Made by a program: the position numbers and the translations under genes. A DNA stretch of 5,091 nucleotides from positions 1 through 5,091 of the forward strand of contig JAOUQB010000215.1 in assembly GCA_029879555.1 (NCBI GenBank). The letters run 5' to 3'. Source of the DNA: Nitrospirota bacterium (GTDB lineage Bacteria > Nitrospirota > Nitrospiria > Nitrospirales > UBA8639). Below, one piece after another: positions 1 through 3,881 of the stretch; position 1 is the stretch's first letter, and each line of letters begins with the position of its first letter. The notes beneath the pieces are model-generated. The model worked only from the letters and a program-made list of their open reading frames with translations. It ran no database searches and was not told the DNA's origin.

Positions 1-356
1 ATCGGAAGGGCAAAGAGCTCGACTTTAATGTTGAACCCCAAAATGGCCACGAGCCATGCGGTCATCGTGGTCCCGATATTCGCCCCATAGATAACCCCTA
101 CGGCCTGGAACAATGTGAGAAGTCCGGCATTCACAAAACCGATGGTCGCAACAGTGACGGCACTGGAAGATTGGACAATCGCTGTCAACAGGCAACCGGA
201 GGCAATTCCCTGTGCAGGCGTTTTCGTCCAGCGCCCCAAAAGATTGCGCAACGAATTGCCACCCGCTAGCTTCAATCCATCCGTAATGAATTTCATGGCC
301 AGGAGAAATAAACCTATTCCTCCCGCAAGCTGCCCAAGAATGATTATGGTGTGCAT
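1..356 (-). CDS. Na/Pi-cotransporter family protein (NptA/PNaS-like), N-terminal part
   Basis: This is the first 118 residues of an inner-membrane sodium-dependent phosphate transporter family protein; the rest lies beyond the left edge. Reading from the ATG at 356 down to 354 gives a hydrophobic protein with LGQLAGGIGLFLLAMKFITDG at the start, the family hallmark QSSSA at residues 62-66 (VQSSSAVTVATIGFVNAG) and GANIGTT at 91-97. These are the conserved motifs of the Na_Pi_cotrans domain (SLC34/NptA). Members import inorganic phosphate with sodium; many also carry a C-terminal PhoU-like domain, which cannot be checked here. An in-frame stop lies 11 codons upstream and the only other start is a TTG four codons earlier, so ATG is preferred although no good ribosome binding site is visible. 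It is divergent from the sigma factor operon. The family call is secure; the exact substrate is inferred. Confidence 0.9.
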   Translation of the reverse strand, partial: MHTIIILGQLAGGIGLFLLAMKFITDGLKLAGGNSLRNLLGRWTKTPAQGIASGCLLTAIVQSSSAVTVATIGFVNAGLLTLFQAVGVIYGANIGTTMTAWLVAILGFNIKVELFALP

Positions 357-615
357 CTGACCCAACAGATGGGAAACGAGAAGACTTCAAAGACTCTACT
401 GGTTAGGAAAAAGAACCACATGAACTCTATGTAATATAATACCCTAAAAGAGATAGTCCCGCTCTCTCCTTCTCACCAGGAATTTCCTTCTTTGCCATCT
501 CAGTTGAAGCGAAGAAACCGCATTCAAACGAATTTTTATTTTTTTCATTTAGACACCCTCAAAGAATAAACCGTCACAAAACCCTCCCTCCTCAACTTAA
601 ATTTCTCCAAATTTT

Positions 616-645
616 TTCACTAGCTATCTGATAAAATCTCATAAT
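616..645 (+). promoter_or_regulatory. Candidate sigma-70 promoter of the sigma factor operon
   Basis: TTCACT at 616-621 matches TTGACA at four of six positions. It is followed by an 18-base spacer and CATAAT at 640-645, which matches TATAAT at five of six. Transcription would start near 652, giving a leader of about 105 bases before the ATG at 756. The region is AT-rich, so chance matches are likely; this is an inference from consensus only. Confidence 0.3.
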
Positions 646-656
646 GCTATAGCATT
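643..656. promoter_or_regulatory. 14-base perfect palindrome, possible operator
   Basis: AATGCTATAGCATT reads identically on both strands. It overlaps the last bases of the candidate -10 box and the predicted transcription start, the place where a dimeric repressor would block initiation. No regulator is recognised from the motif. It could equally be a chance palindrome or part of an RNA stem. Confidence 0.35.
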
Positions 657-660
657 TTCA

Positions 661-676
661 TTAGGGAAAAACCTAA
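661..676 (+). repeat. Short inverted repeat (hairpin) in sigma operon leader
   Basis: TTAGG at 661-665 and CCTAA at 672-676 are exact reverse complements around a six-base A-rich loop. It lies four bases after the 643-656 palindrome, so both would sit at the 5' end of a transcript starting near 652. The stem is only five base pairs and not followed by a T-run, so it is not a terminator. Confidence 0.25.
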
Positions 677-755
677 AATAGAATGACTAGATCTGCTCTA
701 CCGTCCACCTTCTCTTTCAACGTCTATTTATTTTTGATTCTAAATTGTACGCCTG

Positions 756-1280
756 ATGTCTTCGTACGAGCCGTTGACCGACAATGAACTGATTGACGCT
801 ATCCAACAGGGTGACATCTCGGCTTTTGAAGAACTCTATGACCGTTATGCCAACAAAGTATTAAAGCGTTGTTACTTCATATGCCTTCATGCTGAAACAG
901 CACGGGACTTATTGCAGGAAGTCTGGATCAAGGTATTCCTGCATCTCCATACGTTCAGGAAACAATCGGCGTTTTCTTCCTGGCTGTATCGTCTCACGAC
1001 CAACCACTGCCTCAACTACATCAAAACGAAAACCCATTTGGAATTGTCGACGGAAGATACGGTTTTCCAAGAAGCTTCGAAGGAGGATTCCACCGCCGGC
1101 GTAGACGTTCATCTTCTCCTCCAGAAGCTTTCCGTAGAAGACCGGACCATTTTAGCCATGAAATTTATGGGTGAGTATACCTATGAAGAAATTGCCGTGA
1201 TTTGCAAAATCGGCGTCAGTGCGACCAAAATGCGGATATCACGATTGATCGTCAAGCTTCGGGAGGAGATTCGCTCATGA
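756..1280 (+). CDS. sigX: ECF RNA polymerase sigma factor, SigX-like
   Basis: This 174-residue protein is a group IV (extracytoplasmic function) sigma factor, which directs RNA polymerase to a dedicated set of promoters. Sigma region 2 covers about residues 14-91: helices around ISAFEELYDRYANKV, then DLLQEVWIKVFLHLHTFR at 51-68 and FSSWLYRLTTNHCLNYIK at 73-90. A polar linker follows, then region 4 at about 118-172 with the helix-turn-helix YTYEEIAVICKIGVSATKMR (141-160). The GxSATKMR...LRE sequence in the recognition helix matches my recollection of Pseudomonas SigX more than typical RpoE. Length is normal for the family and regions 1.2 and 3 are absent, as expected. The ATG at 756 has no clear ribosome binding site. 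It is first in an operon with a small protein and an MscS-type protein. ECF assignment is secure; the SigX name is a probable orthology. Confidence 0.93.
   Translation: MSSYEPLTDNELIDAIQQGDISAFEELYDRYANKVLKRCYFICLHAETARDLLQEVWIKVFLHLHTFRKQSAFSSWLYRLTTNHCLNYIKTKTHLELSTEDTVFQEASKEDSTAGVDVHLLLQKLSVEDRTILAMKFMGEYTYEEIAVICKIGVSATKMRISRLIVKLREEIRS
1261..1268 (+). promoter_or_regulatory. Ribosome binding site inside the end of the sigma gene
   Basis: GGGAGGAG, an almost ideal Shine-Dalgarno sequence, lies eight bases before the ATG at 1277. It fixes the start of the small downstream gene at 1277 rather than at an upstream ATG in the same frame at 1202, which would be buried in the sigma gene. Confidence 0.8.
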
Positions 1281-1459
1281 ACGACGACGAAGAAGAACTC
1301 TTTGAACACGTTCTCGATAGCCTGAACATTCCCGAACCCGACCCTGCGACGAAGTCAAAGATCATGAAGGCCGTCTATTTTCTCACCGTGGCCAAGGAAG
1401 TGGGCGCATTTCAGGCCTCGATCCCAATAACCTTATTTGACGACTCAGATTGCGAGTGA
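1277..1459 (+). CDS. Small acidic protein between sigma factor and MscS gene (CfrX-like position)
   Basis: This encodes 60 residues beginning MNDDEEELFEHVLDSLNIPE and ending DDSDCE. It overlaps the sigma gene by four bases (ATGA), a sign of translational coupling, and its ribosome binding site is excellent. The protein is strongly acidic at both ends, with a middle helix-prone part (TKSKIMKAVYFLTVAKEVGAF, approximately 25-45, containing the only hydrophobic patch). It has no signal peptide, no membrane segment and no CxxC or HxxxC zinc motif of the classic ZAS anti-sigma fold. In Pseudomonas a small protein, CfrX, is encoded between cmpX and sigX, so by position this is a candidate counterpart and possible modulator of the sigma factor. 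I did not recognise the sequence itself; function is inferred from context only. Confidence 0.85.
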   Translation: MNDDEEELFEHVLDSLNIPEPDPATKSKIMKAVYFLTVAKEVGAFQASIPITLFDDSDCE

Positions 1460-1460
1460 G

Positions 1461-1465
1461 AGGAG
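1461..1465 (+). promoter_or_regulatory. Ribosome binding site of the MscS-type gene
   Basis: AGGAG, within GAGAGGAGA, lies six bases before the ATG at 1472 and directly after the stop of the small acidic gene. It supports that start and operon-style translation. Confidence 0.75.
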
Positions 1466-1471
1466 AAAGAC

Positions 1472-2329
1472 ATGGTAGGGGCACAAAACGAGCTATGGGA
1501 ATGGGGCAAGGTGGTCCTCGTATTTATTCAAATCTTATTTGAAAAAATTGGCGCGTATCTCCCTCAAGTGATTGGTGCCATCGTCATTCTTGGGATTGGC
1601 TGGCTCAGCGCCAAAATGTTGCGGGGATTGACGGCAAAGGTTCTGCGGGTCTGTGGAATCGTGGAATTAAGCAAAAAAATAAAATTTCACGATATGCTGC
1701 AGAAAGTTGGGGTGACAAAAAGCTTAGACCAGATTATGGGCGGAATGGTGTATTACACCGTCCTCTTAATATTTTTCATATCCGCATCGGAAGTATTGGG
1801 CTTTAAACTGGTCCTAGACACTTTAAATAAATTCATTGCCTACCTTCCGCATGTCCTTGGAGCCTTGTTAATTCTCATCATTGCCCTCTACCTAGCCAAG
1901 GTGATCAAAGACGGCTTCGCCTCCGCTTCCACCACCCTGAACATTGCCTATGCTAGTGGCCTGAGTTCTGTGTTCGAGATTTTAATCCTGGGATTCGGCA
2001 TTGTGTTGGCGTTAACTGAGTTAGGGTTAGACATGACCATCTTCACCAACAATATCACAATCATTATTACCGGCATGGTGTTAGCTATGGCCCTATCCAT
2101 AGGCCTCGGGAGTCGATCCATCATGTCCAATGTCTTAGCGCGCTATTACATTTCCCAACTTTTTCACGTCGGAGAAACGGTGTCCCTCGGAGGCCATAAA
2201 GGAACGATCATCAAGATCACTCCCGTATCGGTCATCATTCAAACTGATAATGAAGAACAACTCCACATCCCTAACCAACAAATCATTGAGGAAGGATCCA
2301 ATAGACCCCAATCCAACATTCACACATAG
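1472..2329 (+). CDS. cmpX: MscS-family / TM-helix mechanosensitive channel-like protein (CmpX-like)
   Basis: This 285-residue inner-membrane protein has two related copies of the MS-channel TM-helix repeat, LPQVIGAIVILGIGWLSAKM (30-49) and LPHVLGALLILIIALYLAKV (125-144). Other membrane segments lie near 93-110, 166-185 and 193-212. Then comes an MscS-like pore and beta-domain: SIGLGSRSIMSNVLARYYIS (209-228), FHVGETVSLGGHKGTI (231-246) and the conserved IPN at 266-268. It stops soon after the beta-domain, so it lacks the large C-terminal alpha/beta cage of E. coli MscS. That architecture and length fit CmpX of Pseudomonas, a roughly 270-residue membrane protein encoded next to sigX. It starts 12 bases after the small acidic gene with its own AGGAG. 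Likely role: sensing membrane tension or gating ions, linked to the sigma factor. Family assignment is strong; channel activity is not shown. Confidence 0.92.
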   Translation: MVGAQNELWEWGKVVLVFIQILFEKIGAYLPQVIGAIVILGIGWLSAKMLRGLTAKVLRVCGIVELSKKIKFHDMLQKVGVTKSLDQIMGGMVYYTVLLIFFISASEVLGFKLVLDTLNKFIAYLPHVLGALLILIIALYLAKVIKDGFASASTTLNIAYASGLSSVFEILILGFGIVLALTELGLDMTIFTNNITIIITGMVLAMALSIGLGSRSIMSNVLARYYISQLFHVGETVSLGGHKGTIIKITPVSVIIQTDNEEQLHIPNQQIIEEGSNRPQSNIHT

Positions 2330-2666
2330 AACCCATGTTGACCCCACTTCTTGGCCTATCCAACTTTGATTTCGAGATGCGTATCTCAGCACGCGGATGT
2401 TCCAAGACGCTCCAGAGAAAAAGGCTTCGGCGAGAATACAGACAATTTTTGCCCTGATTTCTTCATTTCGCCGCCATGCTCCCAGTCGAATAGACCACAC
2501 ACCTCCCCTTAAATCAATATGTTTCAGGGAGATTCCCTTCCACAGGTCTTGCTCATAGAAATCGAGATGTGACGATTTTGTCTTCCCATTTGTCTAAATA
2601 AGAGAACACCACAAAACAATCTCAGCTTTACTCGCCAACCGTTTTCTAACAAAGGAATACCGCTTT

Positions 2667-2694
2667 AAATTTCCCTACGCGGACCGTGAAATTT
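2667..2694. repeat. Inverted repeat upstream of the exported-protein gene
   Basis: AAATTTC at 2667-2673 and GAAATTT at 2688-2694 are perfect reverse complements separated by 14 bases, about 115 bases before the ATG at 2809. The half-site spacing is compatible with a dimeric regulator site, but AT-rich repeats of this size can occur by chance. Confidence 0.25.
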
Positions 2695-2794
2695 TTCCGG
2701 CAGCTAAGACTTCATCATGAGAGAAAGTTGTGACCTAACCCCGGCAAATCGTCAATTTTGAGCTTTCCCTGGCAGAGAGGATCAAGCACAAAAC

Positions 2795-2800
2795 AAGGAG
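2795..2800 (+). promoter_or_regulatory. Ribosome binding site deciding the start at 2809
   Basis: AAGGAG is eight bases before the ATG at 2809. An in-frame TTG at 2758 would add 17 residues in front of the signal peptide and lacks such a site, so 2809 is the better start. Confidence 0.8.
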
Positions 2801-2808
2801 ATCCCCCG

Positions 2809-3261
2809 ATGAAACACCTCATCCGCATGTCCACATGTCTCCTCATCGTCAGCTTTCTTTCTGGCTCAGGCGCCTTAGCGAAAGACGATCAGATTCTGAC
2901 TCCCTCCGCCACGATTACCATTTCTTCTCGATCAATCGCCGTAGGCATTGGGATCAATTGGGGGACGGGAACGTTAACCTACAAAGGAAAAGACTATTTG
3001 TTTGGGTTAAAAGGCTTGAGTGTGATGGACCTTGGTGCGTCCAAAGCCACAGCCAAAGGAGAGGTCTACCACTTAGCCACGGTTGCTGATTTTGCTGGGA
3101 AATATGCCGCGTTAGAAGGCGGGTTTGCGTTGGGAAAGGGGGCATCCGATATCACCATGAAAAATACCAAAGGAGTGGTGATCAATCTCACAGCCGCCAC
3201 GGAAGGGGTCCAATTAATATTAGGGGGAAAAGGGCTCAGTATCACGATGAAAGAAAAGTAA
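2809..3261 (+). CDS. Exported small protein, possibly EipA/DUF1134-like
   Basis: This encodes 150 residues. Residues 1-24 form a classic Sec signal peptide: MKHLIRM, a hydrophobic core CLLIVSFLSGSG, and an ALA box cut before KDD. The mature part of about 126 residues has no cysteine and looks beta-rich, with alternating glycine and hydrophobic strands: VGIGINWGTGTLTYKGKDYL (45-64), FGLKGLSVMDLGASKATAKG (65-84), EVYHLATVADFAGKYAALEG (85-104), and a C-terminal GVQLILGGKGLSITMK (133-148). The strand pattern reminds me of the EipA/DUF1134 (SYLF-like) periplasmic proteins, where EipA of Brucella supports cell-envelope integrity; this is from memory and not secure. It is probably periplasmic and transcribed alone. 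It could be an envelope-stress target of the sigma factor upstream, but nothing in the sequence proves that. Confidence 0.88.
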   Translation: MKHLIRMSTCLLIVSFLSGSGALAKDDQILTPSATITISSRSIAVGIGINWGTGTLTYKGKDYLFGLKGLSVMDLGASKATAKGEVYHLATVADFAGKYAALEGGFALGKGASDITMKNTKGVVINLTAATEGVQLILGGKGLSITMKEK

Positions 3262-3369
3262 AGGCCTGAATGCGCCACGGGTTAGGCACAGAGAAAAAGG
3301 ATGAGGTCTGCAGGGCATCCAGCTTCCCGTCAACCAAAATAAATTATACCAAGTCTTATTCTGAGCGGA

Positions 3370-3410
3370 GTCGGCCAGAAAAACCGAGACCTCGGCCGAG
3401 AGAGGCCGAC
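3370..3410. repeat. GC-rich nested inverted repeat
   Basis: GTCGGCC at 3370-3376 and GGCCGAC at 3404-3410 are perfect reverse complements. Inside them is the 10-base perfect palindrome CTCGGCCGAG at 3391-3400, and CCGAG at 3384-3388 can also pair with CTCGG at 3391-3395. The element stands out in an AT-rich gap. It has no T-run on the plus strand; on the minus strand an inner stem is followed by TTTTT, which could make a weak terminator. It may be a small dispersed palindromic repeat or a terminator-like structure. Confidence 0.5.
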
Positions 3411-3459
3411 GTCTATCTAACCACAAACTTCCAACAAGCTTAGGACTCTAATTGAATTA

Positions 3460-3478
3460 ATGTTTCTGATTAAAACAT
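3460..3478. repeat. AT-rich inverted repeat
   Basis: ATGTTT at 3460-3465 and AAACAT at 3473-3478 are exact reverse complements with a seven-base loop. It is weak as an RNA stem and is noted only as a possible binding site. Confidence 0.2.
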
Positions 3479-3596
3479 CTCAAACTCATTGATCTTCTCC
3501 TTCACGACCGTAAACCAATTTGAGAAACAAATAGGGCATGCATTTTCAATGAAAGGTGCCAATCCGATTGAGGGCAGGGTTTAAGAACGAAGGCTT

Positions 3597-3839
3597 ATGG
3601 GCTTGTTAGTGCCCACCCATTACCGAAGCACCATGAATACGATGCCCTGCATAAATTTCCAAAGAAAGAAAAAAAGAGGGTACACGTTGATTACCGTCCA
3701 CACATTACATAATGGAATCTTACAGGCACTAACCGCTGACGAACTTCCTACCACCATCCAAGAGGCTATGTGGATTAATCACCACTCCTTTGGTATTTTT
3801 CATCTTGTTAGCGGTCACAACAGCATGTTAAGTAGCTAA
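3597..3839 (+). CDS. Doubtful 80-residue hypothetical ORF
   Basis: An open frame of 80 codons starts with MGLLVPTHYRSTMNTMPCIN and ends in HSFGIFHLVSGHNSMLSS. A weak GAAGG lies about five bases before the ATG. It has no signal peptide, membrane segment or motif I recognise, and its composition (several His, Thr and a lysine/arginine run at about 23-27) is not typical of a conserved small protein. It ends 42 bases before the PiT start and in the same frame. It may be chance open sequence in the PiT leader; I would treat it as unproven. Confidence 0.2.
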   Translation: MGLLVPTHYRSTMNTMPCINFQRKKKRGYTLITVHTLHNGILQALTADELPTTIQEAMWINHHSFGIFHLVSGHNSMLSS

Positions 3840-3869
3840 AAATTTAGTTTTGAGCTCGCTTACCAGAAA

Positions 3870-3875
3870 AAGGAG
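3870..3875 (+). promoter_or_regulatory. Ribosome binding site fixing a TTG start for the PiT gene
   Basis: AAGGAG lies six bases before the TTG at 3882. No ATG or GTG start exists in this frame between the upstream stop at 3837-3839 and the conserved N-terminal sequence, so this site decides the start. Confidence 0.8.
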
Positions 3876-3881
3876 ATCGTT

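Larger units (their letters stand above)
357..755. other. AT-rich divergent intergenic region
   Basis: This 399-base gap separates the minus-strand Na/Pi transporter from the plus-strand sigma factor operon, so it should hold promoters for both. No credible coding sequence or RNA gene was seen. It contains a perfect TATAAT at 435-440 without a convincing -35 box, a better sigma-70-like promoter at 616-645, a 14-base palindrome at 643-656 and a small hairpin at 661-676. The stretch just before the sigma gene (720-755) is T-rich and lacks a ribosome binding site. Confidence 0.6.
2330..2808. other. Intergenic region without recognisable genes
   Basis: This 479-base stretch lies between the MscS-type gene and the exported-protein gene. 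I see no credible coding sequence; an open frame on the minus strand here runs on antisense into the MscS gene and shows no protein-like features. A 5-bp stem, GAGAT/ATCTC with a four-base loop at 2374-2387, is not followed by a T-run, so a terminator for the operon is not evident. The promoter of the 2809 gene should be in here; no box pair stood out. Confidence 0.5.
3262..3596. other. Intergenic region with inverted repeats
   Basis: No convincing gene lies in this 335-base stretch. A minus-strand open frame across 3220-3426 is antisense to the end of the exported-protein gene and has no protein-like character. The notable contents are the GC-rich nested inverted repeat at 3370-3410 and a weak AT-rich stem at 3460-3478. 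A perfect TATAAT exists on the minus strand at 3348-3343, without a matching -35 box. Confidence 0.5.

Noticed and set aside
115..360. Plus-strand open frame of 81 codons
   Set aside because: Antisense to the Na/Pi transporter with no ribosome binding site or family features.
25..390. Minus-strand open frame of 121 codons at the left edge
   Set aside because: It is a different frame of the same strand as the Na/Pi transporter. The neighbouring frame carries the QSSSA and GANIGTT hallmarks, while this one is rich in His, Arg and Cys and has no membrane segments.
1202..1459. Longer version (85 codons) of the small acidic gene
   Set aside because: The upstream ATG would overlap the sigma gene by about 80 bases and has no good ribosome binding site; the ATG at 1277 has GGGAGGAG and an ATGA overlap.
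2135..2500. Minus-strand open frame of 121 codons over the end of the MscS gene
   Set aside because: Nearly half of it is antisense to the conserved MscS beta-domain, and the remainder shows no recognisable protein feature.
3803..3835. Possible Pho box near TTAGCGGTCACAACAG upstream of the PiT gene
   Set aside because: It does not show two 7-base CTGTCAT-like repeats with a 4-base A/T-rich spacer, so a PhoB site cannot be supported.
3838..3851. CTAAA/TTTAG stem followed by TTTT after the 80-codon ORF, as a terminator
   Set aside because: The loop would be only two bases and the stem is all A-T apart from one pair, so it would not be stable.
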